From positions 4,154,001 through 4,218,000 of the forward strand of contig JAETXT010000008.1 in the NCBI GenBank assembly GCA_019188255.1: DNA of 64,000 bases, in the 5' to 3' direction. This stretch comes from Verticillium longisporum (lineage: Eukaryota > Ascomycota > Sordariomycetes > Glomerellales > Plectosphaerellaceae). This document shows, one piece after another, positions 21,309-33,121 of this stretch. The notes below the pieces were generated by a model. It had not been told where the DNA came from and did not search any database. It was given only the letters and a program-made list of their open reading frames with translations. Position 1 is the first letter of the stretch. The number at the start of each line of letters is the position of its first letter. The translations under genes were made by a program, and so were the position numbers.

Positions 21309-23482
21309 ATGCCATTAGAGGAAATGAGCCCGCCGCATCTACCCCGAGACTCGACCGATGCGAACTTGCCAAGCCGGCCGCCGGACCTCAATCGCTCCGA
21401 CGCCGACAGCACCCGTCCGGATGCCCCGGCCCCAGCACAACTCCGGAGGGTACAGCGGTCCTGCGAGATATGTCACCGCCGCAAGATACGGTGTGACAAG
21501 CAGCAGCCATGCTCCCATTGCAAACGTGGGGGCGTCACCTGTTTGTACCCACATGCCGAGCACCTGCGTCGGGCCCGTAAGCCCAAGACAACCATGGCCG
21601 ATGTGGCCACCCGCATCTCGGAGCTAGAGCGCACTCTCGTCTCCGTATCGAACCAGGCCGCAACGGCAGAGACCGTTACCTCCCGGTCGCAACCGTGTGA
21701 CACGTTCGGGCCAGAGGGCCCTCATTCCGTGGCGAGCTCTGGGCACAACGGAGGCCCCGGTGTTCTCGTCCACAAGGGACTATCGAGTCAATATTTCAAC
21801 GAGATATTGATTTCACGGGTTCTCGACGAGGTGCGAAGGACCTCGGCAACCGATCAAGTTTCGTGCTGACAGTTTAATAGGAGCAGGATATCCAAACAGT
21901 CCTATCGACACCGGTCAGTGAGGCCACACGGCCAGTATCGGTGCCTCAATTCAATCCCATGGGCATATTTTCGGTTCCTTCATATTCACGGCCATTATCA
22001 AGCTTCCTCCCAAACAAAACGGTGGCCACACAACTTTGGAAGGCCTACGTTGACAAGGTCGAGCCCTGCACCAAAGTTCTTCACTTACCAACTGCCGAGG
22101 TTCTCGTATACACGGTTATTGATAAGCCAGGCGAGTGCAGTCCAGGAATGTTGGCCCTTTCTTTTGCCATTTTCTTTGCTGCTGCAACGGTATACGACCA
22201 AGACGAAGCTGTTGGTGTACTTGGCAATGACCCCGTCGCAAGTCTGCAGCTCTTGAAGACTGGCCTCGAGCAGGCTATAGCCCACGCCGACTTTCTGGAA
22301 AGTCCCACTGTCACCACTATACAGGCACTCGCGATATATTTGGTATGTCTATGCCGTCGCCTCTTCATATGCCTGATTCGACTAACAATCTCATCGTCTG
22401 CACTCCGGGTCCACAACCCCGGCAGAGGGATCTGGACGATCGTGGGTCTCGTAATCCGTGCGGCCCAGTCCATCGGCCTGCACCGCGACGGCAAAATGCT
22501 GGGACTGTCGCCTTTCGAATCTGAAATCAGGCGAAGGCTCTGGTGGTACATTGTCTGCCGAGATGGTCGAGCTGCAGAAGATTACGGTCTCGAGAACATG
22601 CGGCGAATGACCCCTGGGTCTGCCGCCGGTATCGACATGCCGCTCAACGTCCACGACAGTGATCTTTACCCCGAAATGGAGGAGCTTCCGCTGAACCGAC
22701 CCGGCTGGACCGCCATGACGCTCCCTTTAATCGGCATCGCGACAGTGCTCGGATGGCATGAAAACGCCCAGTCAACCCCAACCCCCGGTGATGGCACTCG
22801 CAGCCAGGTCATCCAGGACATCAGAGCACGCACAAAGGGATATCTCAGTCGCTGCAACCCCGTGATCCCACAACAACGACTGACCATGCACATCGCCGAT
22901 TTCGTTCTTCGCAAGCTGGAGCTCGTCACGCGGCAGCGGATGCAAATGCATGCGCAGCCCGGCACCCACGAGGCTTTCGCCACGGAGGAAAATTTCCTCG
23001 AGGCTGTGGAGATACTCGAACTCGGCACCACCCTGATGACCGACGATCGGCTGAGGCCCTGGCAATGGTCGACGCGCCTGTACCCGCAAAACCACATGCT
23101 GCTGTATGTACTGTGGCACTTGTGCGTGTGCCCAGACGGGCCGAACCGAGACCGCATCTGGCAAGTGGTGGAGACGGTGTTCAGCGACACGGAAGCCACA
23201 CGAGCGGGGAGCGTCGGAGCTGGGGATCTGGGCTCGCGATGGGCTGTCCTCACAGTGCTGAAGGAGAAGGCCTTCACAAAGAGGGCCGGTGAGACGGCGG
23301 CCAGCGGGGCCTCGAGGGTGCAGGATCAGACACAAGTGGCGACGCCGGGTGTAATGGACGCCGTGGGCGTTTTCACGCAAATGGGTAATTTCGACTGGGT
23401 AGAAGACCTGCAGGTTCTACCAGACTGGACGACATTGATGAAGGATTTTCAGATGGAGAACGCTTTTAAATTTGGGGTTTGA
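21309..23482 (+). CDS. Zn2Cys6 transcription factor with fungal-specific TF domain
   Basis: About 707 aa. Exon 1 is 21309-21830 and the 50-nt intron 21831-21880 (GTGCGA, CTGAC branch, AATAG) joins LISRVLDE to EQDIQTVL. The zinc cluster at residues about 51-77 has the spacing CX2CX6CX5CX2CX6C (CEICHRRKIRCDKQQPC, then SHCKRGGVTC), followed by a basic linker and a short ISELERTLVSV coiled coil. The middle homology region is clear: RVHNPGRGIWTIVGL, AAQSIGLHRDG, LSPFESEIRRRLWWYIV. A 60-nt intron-like stretch (22343-22402: GTATGT start, CTAAC branch, no AG end) is read in frame as about 20 extra residues before LRVHNPG. The gene starts 226 bp after the secreted protein. It is likely a regulator of nearby catabolic genes, but its target is unknown. 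Confidence 0.85.
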
Positions 23483-23641
23483 CCAGTTCATACAGAGAGG
23501 AATTCATGTCATTAATTAAATACGTAGCAGTGAGGAGTACCCGTGAGTCCATATCGCCTAAGCCCTTTGTTTATCACTATTACATGCACAATTCCGCCCG
23601 CCGCTTACGCCCGCCTCAGTCCATATGCGTTCCTATCTCCC

Positions 23642-25053
23642 TCAGAATACGACGAGCAGTTTCCATCCAGTGCGATGGATTCTCGCAGCCAGGATAAAGG
23701 TAGTCCCGACCATACAGAAGACACCTGCAAAGATCTTGATGCCCAAGAGCCCATGAGGCAAGTCGATAATGGCACCGTTGATCGGGTTCGTGGTCAGACC
23801 GCCAATGGAGGACGCAAAGAAAACAAGGCCAGTGCGGAAGCCGATTTCGGACAGAGGCGATACCTGAGCAACGAGGGGGCCGATGAGCGAGACATAGGCG
23901 CCCGAACAGAAGCCAAATAGTATGGCAAAGGCGATGAGGGCGCCGTCGGTGGCGGCGGGGATCCAGAGGGCAATAATCCAGAGGCCAGTGAGGTAGCAGA
24001 CAATGACGAATATGTTGAGACGGCCGATCTTGTCGCCGAGGAAGCCAGCAAAAGTACGACCGAAGAGGGAGGCGGCATTGAGAATGGGAATGAGGTACTG
24101 CACGAGATTTGGGTCCATGCCGGCTTCGAGCGCTTGTACGGGAAGGAAATTGATGGGCACGTAGATGCCGTAGGTGAAAGCCATGAAGCCGAGTGTGATG
24201 AGGACGAATTCGAGCTCGCGGAACGGCCTGAGCAGCTGCGCTTTGGTGATCTTCTGAGGTGTCGGTGGATGGAATGCGCGGACCGCAAGGTTAGCGATGA
24301 TGAGCAAAGCGAGGATGAGAAAAGTGCAGATACGCATGGCCCAAGCGAAGCCGACTTGACGGATCAGCCGTGTGACCATAATCGGGAAAACAACACCGCC
24401 AATGCTGGAGCCGGTAGAAAGGATGCCAAAGGCGGCGCCGCGATTGACATTGAACCAGCCGTGGATTACGGCGATGGATGGCTGGAAGATAGCAGAAACG
24501 CCAATGGCGGAGCAAACGCCCTGCGCAAGTAGAATCTGATAGTACTCCTTGCATAGTGAGGCCATAATGAGACAAAACCTGTGAAGAAAAGTACCGATCT
24601 AAACAAGTTGCCGCGTGCCATGTATGTCGTATACTTTGCCCAATATGGGCCCTGTCGCCGTCATGAAGAAGATTTGGAGAGAAGGGATCCATGATATGGT
24701 GCTAGGAGAGTATTGACGAAGGAGGTCATTTTGATAGTACTCCTGGAAAGCACCGACACCTATTGGAGTTAGTATCGAGGTTTTCCTTTGACTGAGGAAG
24801 AGGATATGTTCGTACTGTTGATCCAGCCAAAACTGCAAAAGGCGGTGCACCACACGCCGAGCACAACGAGCCACGCAGCTAAGCCCCCATCCGGAGCGTC
24901 ACTACCCGGATAAACGGCCCCCTTTTCCTTGTCCGATATGTTTGGATCGATTGTGGACGGTGCGTCAGAGACGTAGTCATTGGGATCAAGAATGCCGCGG
25001 TTCTTCTCGGCCGTGTCGGCGGCGTGAGGCAAATCAGCAGCTGGTTGTGACAT
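23642..25053 (-). CDS. MFS transporter, monocarboxylate-porter type, with an in-frame stop
   Basis: Major facilitator of the fungal monocarboxylate transporter-like (MCT) group: a polar N-terminus, then [23 protein letters not shown] (the DGG motif of this family), [21 protein letters not shown] and a C-terminal six-helix half with [12 protein letters not shown]. Exons are 25053-24816 and 24759-23642; the 56-nt intron has ACTAAC and AATAG. The second exon carries a TAG at 24601-24599 (about codon 133) between HGTRQLV and IGTFLHRF, in the middle of a conserved helix; the frame is the same on both sides. No splice of sensible length removes it. The product would be truncated after three helices, so this is either a nonsense allele, a pseudogene or a base error. 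It is predicted to move a carboxylate across the plasma membrane if intact. Confidence 0.75.
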
Positions 25054-25482
25054 GGTGCGAGTGGTGTAAATTGCGATGGCCTTCGCTGACTTCAGGTTGC
25101 TATGAATTCCAGCACGGCAACGGCTCGTATTTAAACAGATGTAGTCAGTGGCCGATCCTCGAAACACTTCCCAGGGATTGACGGCAGCTGGGGGCGGGAA
25201 CCAACCGCAATGCGTGAACTTTGATTGCGAACCCCGACCATCAGCACGCCATGTAACGTCAAGGATTCGGACGTATCGGTCGCGAGTGCGGAATTGGAGA
25301 ACAAGGGCGAGAAACGCCTTTGTTGCCGACAGGGCTGGATGTGCCTCTTCGGCGCCGGCACAAGTATAGCGTCGGAGGCCGAGGGCCGGTAGGGCTGAGA
25401 GTTCGGCGCCGAGTCCAGCCTCATCTGGCCGTCAACGGGATCGACTTTGACACCCCTGAACCTGGACGAATTTTTCAGCATT
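25054..25482. other. Intergenic: MFS promoter / TF 3' flank
   Basis: About 430 bp. A pyrimidine/purine-mixed region with no gene, RNA or repeat that I can support. Confidence 0.45.
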
Positions 25483-26731
25483 TCAAGTTGGCTGGTCCGC
25501 GGCGACAGACGGTTCGGGCGCAGTCGACTCGATGAGGCCCCGAGGCCACTGCAGCCACCTCTCCCATCCCGGCCCCAGGGCCGCCACAATGCTACGCAGG
25601 AGCCGACTGCCGACACGCCCTACGATCCAGTGCCCCTGGCACCAGTGCATGATGACGGCAAAGTGGGCCAGCACGAGTAGCGATTCAGGTCGCTTCGCCC
25701 GCAGCGAGGTGAGGAACCCCGGAGTCACCACCTGCGGCCAAGCGAGAGCCATGCCGATCGCGTCGCCGAGATGACCACCGGGCGAGACAGGCGGCGACGA
25801 GTCTTTTGGGCCTGCGTCTAGGGACGAGTGAGAGTCATAGGTGGCCTGGATGCTCGCAAGGGCCTCCTGGTTGCCCTGTTTCTGCTCATCGTCCATGCCG
25901 AGACTGTCCTTGATCAAGACCCGCAGAGCTTCGGTCTCGGCGCCTGTGCCGAGTTTCATGGAGATGAGCTTCCCGTCCTCAAAAACGGAGGCGTGATTGG
26001 ACTTTATGAGTACGTCCCACGCCGCTGACGCGATGACGCGGACACCACGGTAGAGCTCTATGTATCGAATGAATTCATCGAGCACAGTGGCATCATCATC
26101 GGCGCAGGCGGCGTCGCAGAGGAGATTCATGCCGACCATCCAGCTGAAGACAAGCATCTGCATGGCATTGTCGGCGGTCGTCTCGGCTTGGGTCGTGTTG
26201 AAAAAAGTCAAGGCGTGGGCCTGGTACTCACGCGCAAGGAAGATGTACTGAGAGGCCTTGTCTGGGCGTGTTGAGGCTAGGTGTCGCGCTGAATAAGCGA
26301 GTATCTCGTTCATGAGGTAAGGGAGGTCAAGAGCCTGCTCGACGAGATGCTGGTGTGTGGGCATCTTGTCATGAACAGGAATAGCGCCAGAAAGAAAATG
26401 ATGCATCAGATGCAACTGGTCCATGCGGGCGGGCGGCACAGAGTGTACGTTCGGGACATCAAGCAAGAGGTTTGTAGCGCCCGGGGACGGGCCGGCCGAG
26501 GTGAAGGAGGGGCCCGGGCTGGGTCCGCCCATAGTACTCGGGGTCAGGGCTTGGAAAGAACATGGCCGCCTGGTATTGACGCAGTTGAAGCATATAGGAT
26601 GTGTCTCGTCGCACTATCGGTGTTAGGCAAGTCAGATCGAAGGCTGCTGGAGAGTGCCATACCTTGACATGCCTCCGTTTGCACTCGACGCACCCATGAC
26701 GGGATTTCCGGTGTCCTCGACGAGGAGCCAT
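25483..26731 (-). CDS. Zn2Cys6 transcription factor (second)
   Basis: A 399-aa regulator. Exon 1 (26731-26663) encodes MAPRRGHRKSRHGCVECK and the start of the zinc cluster; the 49-nt intron 26662-26614 (GTATGG...CTAAC...GATAG) falls inside the cluster, and exon 2 completes it. The spliced motif is CX2CX6CX6CX2CX6C (CVECKRRHVKCDETHPIC, then FNCVNTRRPC). Downstream, LLLDVPNVHS, MDQLHLMHHFLSG and PYLMNEILAYSARHLAS match the C-terminal regulatory domain of the sterol-uptake (UPC2-like) type of fungal Zn2Cys6 proteins. An upstream frame extension from 26782 was rejected because it lacks an ATG. It sits between the transporter and the dioxygenase on the same strand, so local regulation is plausible. 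Confidence 0.85.
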
Positions 26732-27139
26732 GTGAGCCACTGATTGCAGAGGGACTTGAGAATGAAGAACTGGGAGCAACAAGAGACAAGCGAGTACATG
26801 TGGCGTTGAAAACCGAGGAAACCGAGATGCGAGAGAAACCCGTTCACGTGAATTGTCCTGCAGTCGCCGTCTTGATAAAAAGGGACTGTCTCGTACTTGA
26901 GCAAGCAGGCCGGGGCATACGCGGAACTGAGGCTGGGTTCGCCAGTGGCGCGAGCTCCGGCCCGGCTCAAAGGCGGATCCAATAGGAAGCCAGAGAATAC
27001 GTCAAATGCGAGTGGTGCGACGCTAGCATCGGATTCAACACGCAGCCAATCAACAAATGATGGTTCCGCGGGTTTAGCTTCATGTCATTCGCTCAGCTAC
27101 ATTCTGCTCGCTATGATGTTTGTCCACGCCGAAGCTTGC
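26732..27139. other. Intergenic: TF promoter / dioxygenase 3' flank
   Basis: About 410 bp between two minus-strand genes; nothing beyond flanking regulatory DNA is visible. Confidence 0.4.
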
Positions 27140-28052
27140 TCACGCGCGCAGGTCCCCCCAATAGTAGGTCCAGATATCGGCTCCCAAAAAATCATCCTTG
27201 TACTTGGCCGCGGCCTCGTCGCCGGCTGCCCCCGAGCACACAAGCAGGGGCATAAAGTGCTCGCCGCCGCCGCTCGGGTGCATGTCAAAGCTGTGCGGGA
27301 ACCCCCTCCACCCGGCGAGCTTCTTCCCCCTCTCCTCGCTCTTCTCCGTCTCGACCGCCGCCGACAAGACGCCGTTCCACTCCTTGACCTGGCTTCGGAG
27401 CCTCGATCCGCCGGCGCCGGCCCGGAGCTCGCCAAACTTGCGCATATTGTGGAACGACGCAAAGCCCGACCCGACAATGGCCACGTTGGAGTCGCGCAGA
27501 CTCGCCAGCGCGAGGCCCATGCGGCGGTGCTCCTCCTCCGACTCGGACGCCAGCACGGAAAGCTGCACAATCGGCACGTCGGCCGCCGGGTTGATGAGCA
27601 AAAAAGGGATGAAGACGCCGTGGTCCCAGCCGCGCTTGGCGTCGAGCACGGGATCGAGACCCTGCTGCGCGAGCGCCTGCCGCACCTCCTCCGCCACCTC
27701 GGGCGACCCGGGCGCCGGGTACTTCAGCGAGTAGGCCTCGCTGGGGAAGCCGCCGTAGTCGTAGTAGAGGTCGTGGTGCGTCGCCGACGAGATGGTCGGC
27801 CTCCTTGTCGACCAGTGCGCCGTCACGACGACGATGGCGCGCGGTGCTTCGGGCGTGTTGAGGCGCAGGAGCTTCGGCACGCGCTTCGTGAGCGACGAGA
27901 CAATGTCTTTGTGGCCCGGGTCGCCGAGGACCGGCATCGGACCTGGTGTCGTGTCAGCGGCGGTGCGCTCTCACTTGCGAGCAAGATGGTAGGGGAAGGC
28001 GCTTGAACATACCTCCGCCGTGGGAGATGCAGATCACGGCGCCGCGTGTCAT
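27140..28052 (-). CDS. DODA-type class III extradiol ring-cleavage dioxygenase
   Basis: A 280-aa enzyme of the LigB/DODA superfamily. Exons: 28052-28013 and 27942-27140, with a 70-nt intron (GTATGT...CTGACACGACACCAG). Metal-site signatures are present in order: CISHGGGPMPVLGDPGHKD (first His), VVTAHWSTRRP (second), YDYGGFPSEAY, KRGWDHGVFIPFLL (third) and HPSGGGEHFMPLLV (last His near residue 240). Family members open catechol-type rings next to the hydroxyls (DOPA, protocatechuate or related substrates); the substrate here cannot be inferred. The frame stays open upstream to a further ATG at 28175, which would add 41 residues with no acidic residue and several Arg/Lys. That would suit a mitochondrial presequence. 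Confidence 0.85.
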
Positions 28053-28175
28053 GGTCGGCGATGTTGTGTGGGAGGTTGATGAAAACGTGCGTGATAAGAA
28101 ATGTCGGGCTGTTGCGAACATGAGATATGAAGCGACAAGGTATTTGGCAGGTTTGACAAGCTGTCGGAGATGCAT

Positions 28176-28798
28176 GGCCAAGCGTTGAAGGGGGGGGGGG
28201 CTTGTGCAACTTAAAGGATGTCTGCACACCCCGCGATGAATCCAGCTTGGTAAGACAGGCAGGTGTGGCAAGGCTGAGACGTGGAATAAGTATGGCGCGA
28301 TACAGAGACGGTGCCCCTCGTTCGGTTCACGATCCGACTCGATTTGCCGATGATACAATACGAATTTGAACATGGCGCCATTCGGTTTCGGAACCTTCAG
28401 CAACTACCTCGGAATGGCCGCCCATTCACTATTTGCTGTGCTGTGGCACCTGGCTGCCTTTCCAAAAGGTACCTACCTACCCACCTAGGTACGGTAGCTA
28501 GGTACCCGATGTAGGCACCGTGTCATAGCCGCGCGGGAGCTGACCTAATAAGGGACCTTAGTTCAAGTCCCCCGGGAATGCGAACCTCTAGCTCATCATC
28601 TCGTCAGCAAACGGATGCCGGCACGGATACAGGCCCCCGTCGAGTCAGTCCACTGTATTGCCCCTGATTACACATCAACCGCGCGCGGGACAAACAAGTC
28701 GACGTCTGTGAAATGACCATGATTCCTAATCATGCTGAAATCGTATCCGTAAACCTTTTTTTTTTTTAAGCTTAGGTGTCTCTTTGCTTCCTACCATG
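28176..28798. other. Intergenic with TAGGTACC-type palindromic motifs
   Basis: About 620 bp. It contains a G-run (28190-28200), a cluster of TACCTACC / CCTAGGTAC / CTAGGTACCC motifs at about 28470-28513, and a T-run near 28759-28768. The GTTCAAGTC at 28562 resembles a tRNA B box, but no cloverleaf forms around it. Confidence 0.5.
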
Positions 28799-31751
28799 TC
28801 ATGTCATCACTGTAGTCTCCTTCTTTCCATTTCCAACCGCACGCACACGGCTGCCAATGTCCAACGGGCTGCCCTCGAACACCACGAAATGCCTATCGTC
28901 TTGCGCCTGTTCCTTGACGCCCAGCAGCTTGTACACGTTTGACGACACGAGGTCGAGCGCCTGCCTCTCCGAAAGGCGACCACCGCCGTTGTGATACGCG
29001 ATGCCCGCAAGCAGCGCCAGGTCGCGAATGAGCCAGTCCTCCTCCAGCCCGATGGCCGTCGTGACACCCGCATCGATGAGCGCATCTATCGCGGTGCCGT
29101 TCGTCAGAGGCGCGCCCGTGAGCGCACGTCGCTGATCCCACGACGTGGCGTAGGACTGGAACGGCGCCAGCACCACGCCCACGTCGGCCGCTGCGAGCTC
29201 AGAGGCCACAAGGTGCGCCTCTGCTCCGCCCAGGATGACGACGCGGAGTTTTGTCGAGGGCGACTCCGACGCGGCAAGGGCGCCCTCGACATCGGCCTTG
29301 AGTCGCAGCACGGCAGAAAATCGTGTCCGCGCTGTGGACTGTCAACACCAGAGGCACTTCGCCTTCCACCACTCTCTTCAGGAAAGCCTGCTCCGAGTGC
29401 GGGTCGGAGATTGTGTCGTTGTTCGAGACTGCTTCCAGCAGGTCCTTGCGCAGCGCGCCCACGGCAGTCGAGATGGAGGGCGTATCGCCCTGCTTGACGT
29501 CAAGAGTGAGAGTGTAATGCACAGCAGCATCCTCCGACCAAACGGCACCCTTCTCGAGCGCGTGCTGTGCGTCCGTGACGAATCCCACACTGGTGCCCCG
29601 GGGCGTCAGTCCCCCAGAGAACGTTGGCGCCGAGACGGCCCGCGTGATGCCGTATTGATGCGCCACGCGCAGCTTCTTCGTGTCCAGTGCCAAACCGTCG
29701 ACGCCACGGCTAAACTTGGTGCTCTCTCCGTTGGCCGTATTACTCTCGTAGTCTATGGCGTTCAGCCCGATTTGCGACCCGAACGCCGTGAATGAGTGCG
29801 TGAGGTGGCCGTCCTCGAGGGCGATGAACACGTGCGACGCCCCTTGGCGAGCAGCGCTGACCTCCACGCTACACTCACCTGTGCAGGTGATTTCGCCCTC
29901 AGACACGACAACGTTGACGGCTCCGTTCAAGGACGTCCGACCCTTGCCTTCCGAGAGCAGAATCTTGGTGACACCAGTAAAGACAACATTTCTGTGATGC
30001 GAGATGCCGACGCTCACAGCTACGCTCGAGTTCGGCGCGGCGATTGGTCCCTTCAGAGGCTTGTCAAGCTCGACAGGGTTCTCAAACTGCGCGAAGCCGT
30101 CGATCCAGACCTGCGCAGGCGCGGCTCCGACGCTGAGCGGATCACTGTCCCAGACCACAATGTCAGCGTCGAATCCTGGCTTGATCTTTCCCAGCCGTTC
30201 TCCCAGACCAAGAAGCTCTGCCGACGCTGTCGTGACGCCAGCGAGCGCGACATGGTAGGGGAGACCGTAACGGTATGCCTTCGCGGCCTCAAAGAGGACG
30301 TGCTGGGCGTTGATGACGGGGTTGTCGCTGACGTAAACTGGAGTGAGGCCGTTATCCCACAGAATCTTGCCAGCATACTCTGATCCGACGTAGGCTTCAG
30401 ACTTGTAATACATGTTGTCGGCGAAGAGAGCGGAAGCGGGCGGGCGACCTCCCCAAGCTCGCTTGAGAATCTTATTGAATGATTAGCAAAAACAGACTAG
30501 AACCCCAGAACAGGGACTTTGCATTACCTCAGGCACCAAGAAGGTCTGGTGGGCATGGTGAAACGCCCGCAGCGGAAACTTGAACTCGTTGGTGTGGTCG
30601 ATGAAGGCCTCGAGGTCAGGAATCGTGTAGCAGTGCGTGTTGACGTGAACCTGACCCCGAAGGACAGCGCCCAAGCTCTCCCAGTGCAGATCCTGCGGTA
30701 GGTAGTCGTCTAGGCTGTCAACGCCAGACTTTCCGGCCTGGTCGCACCAGTCGTCCTGCTTCCGCACGAGGGCTGCAGCCTGTTCGAATGCGTGACGGAA
30801 CTCCCAGCTCTCGCCGAGGCGTGAGAAGGGCCCGCGCCCAACCTTGCCGTACACGCGCTTGGCATTCTCGCCGCAGGCCATCTTCATATAGCGCCAGTTA
30901 CGGTCAGGGTCGGCAAGCATGTCGGCTGCAGAGATCTCCTGGCGACCATCCTTTTCGCCAATCGCATGCTTGAAAACGAAGGCCTCGCCGCCAATATTGT
31001 TGCCAGAGCCGGGCAGAACCAGCGAGGTGGTGACGCCGCCAGATTTGATGACCTGCCACTGAGGATCGAGCGGATTGAGGCCGTCAATGGAACGGACATA
31101 GGGGGTGATGTCCGAGGAGAGCTCGTTCGTGTCCTCGGTACCGGCTAGGTCGGGCAGCGAGCTGACGCCAACGTGCGAGTGCATATCAATGATGCCGGCC
31201 GTCAGCTGGCGACCCTTGGCATCGTAGATCTGGGTGTCGCCAGGGAGAGACTCGAGGCTGATGTGAGCGTTGACTTTTTGGATCAGTCCGTACTGCACAA
31301 ACACATCGCCACTGATCCACGAATAGCCTTTGCCCGCGCGGGCATCCTCGAGCGAGGTGCCCTCCACAGGCTCACCGACCCAGATTGTCGCATTCTGGAT
31401 GAGGGTGGGCTTGTGGCCGTCGACATAGCGTGCATTTTTGGTACGCCCCAGGCCAATTGGGTCCTGAGGCTTTCGTCGAAGCTTGGTGCACGTATGAAGA
31501 TCCTCTTGAAGACGATCAGCGGCGAGACGAGAATGCCGCCATGAAGGCAGGGCTGTCAGTTGGTTCCACTGAGCGTAGACGAGGAAGACGAGACAGGCCA
31601 AGCCGGAGATGGCCAGGAGCTTCATGCCGCGACGGCGACGGATCCGGAGCTGTCGACATTGTGTTCGACTGGCAGGCAGAGCTGCAACAGGTGGGGCCAG
31701 GGAGCTGTATTCGTATGGCGGAGGGGTCGCCTTGGTGTATGAGGAAGTCAT
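28799..31751 (-). CDS. Membrane-anchored amidohydrolase (imidazolonepropionase-like) with one frame break
   Basis: About 964 aa if one surplus base is removed. Start at ATG 31751 (MTSSYTKATPPPYEY). A single membrane anchor lies at residues about 43-62 (MKLLAISGLACLVFLVYAQ), so the catalytic part should be lumenal or extracellular. Exons: 31751-30528 and 30470-28799, with the 57-nt intron GTAATG...TTTGCTAATC...ATAAG. The amidohydrolase core is visible: GRQLTAGIIDMHSHVG (HxH metal site), SGGVTTSLVLPGSG, LRGQVHVNTHCYT, AFHHAHQTFLVPE, YVSDNPVINA and KIKPGFDADIVVWD. Near 29317-29320 (an A run on the plus strand) the frame shifts from HSADTI to VLRLKADVEGALA; dropping one T there gives a smooth join. 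The end reads KKETTVMT. Substrate unknown. Confidence 0.78.
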
Positions 31752-33121
31752 GGCCGCTGTCTTCCAGTCTCGGTGTTGAAGAGGGAGGAAAGAAAGGATC
31801 AAGAGACGGCCAGGTCTTGGGTTGTGGTAGAAATCATCGAATCGTGGGTGATGTCTGCCGTCGGAGCCGGGAGCTCGATCACGCGGGGAGCTGTTGCACT
31901 TGCGTCATGAGGATGGGTTGTTGCGATAGCCCGCTGCACGGGGCTTGCGGCACCGGCGTGTTGCTTATCAGGGCGAGAACGCACTGTGTTTGTCCCGGAC
32001 TGGTCAATCCAGGGGTGTTTTCCTTCTGATGCCTGGAAACCCACCGTCTAGGGCTCTCGGGTTCCTAGAGACCAGCAGCCAGCTACCTAGGTACCTCATC
32101 AAAGTGAAGTCTGCCTGTCACCGGTCAACACATTGACAGGACTGAAGCAAGGGAATCAGCGCACAAAAAAAGAACTCTTCTCATACTATTTCAGACCAAC
32201 AGCATCATCCATTCGGATGCAAAATAACAAGGTACAGCATGCCCGAGATCAGCCGCGAGTCAGTGTGATTGGTGTCCCTGGACCACCACCTCAGGGCTTC
32301 ATGCAGCACCGGAAATGACAACAAGACACTGTCAAGACTGTGACCCCTCTTGCTGCATGTGATGCACTTCCCCTTCAGGGCGGCAGGCCCCTCGCTTGAC
32401 AGGCGCCCTCCAGCCAGTTGACAGCCTGTGGAGGCACACTTTCAGCAGTGGAGGCACCCACCGACAGTGGGCAGACCAACCATCGAGCTCCAGGGCACAC
32501 GTCTTATCCCTGTCCGGCGTCGACTCCCACTGGGCACCCCCCCGCCCTCAGCCAGCACGGCTCCGCTGAATCAGGGGTAAGCAAGAGTCGAGACCGTCCA
32601 AAAGTCAGAGCCTCCGATCTGCCGCGTCTGCTGAGGCGGCCAGGCCTCCTGCCCGTGGGCCGCAAGGGCCGGTCAATGGAGGGACAAGTGAGGTCGCTCT
32701 CGCAAAGCCTCAGCCGCCGTCCAGTGAGAGACGTCAACAGCAGCCCTGCGCCACACATCAATCTCCTCCCCTCCTTGATCAAGAGTAGCAGCCTGGCAGC
32801 AGCGCCAGCTGTCACCGTCAATTCCAATTCAAGCAAAAACATCAATCACATCTCCCTACGCCCCCACGACAAGTCGATAATGGAGGCAAGAGACCTCGCC
32901 GAACCCTGAACACTCCGACCGAACGTCCTAGCAAGAAGCAACCGTTGCTGCCGATTCCGTACCCGCCAAACCAACAATCACCATAATCACATCACCAGAC
33001 CCGCCGTCGCTTGCCTACCGCCTTGCCGCGCTCTTCTTCCACCTGTCGTGTCACGATCTACCCGCCCGCATATCCATCCATCCCCATTGTCGCCATGCAG
33101 ACCGATTGAGCGGCGACTTCC
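31752..33121. other. Divergent intergenic region amidohydrolase / TBC gene
   Basis: About 1.37 kb between divergent genes. It holds a CCTAGGTACC motif near 32087-32096. A 163-codon frame at 32418-32909 is Ser/Pro/Arg-rich with no domain, and is best read as part of a long 5' leader of the TBC gene. Confidence 0.5.

Noticed and set aside
24599..24601. Stop-codon reassignment (TAG read as sense)
   Set aside because: TAG is used as the terminal stop in CCT2, so it is a normal stop here.
28555..28580. tRNA B-box-like GTTCAAGTC
   Set aside because: No A box at the right distance and no cloverleaf.
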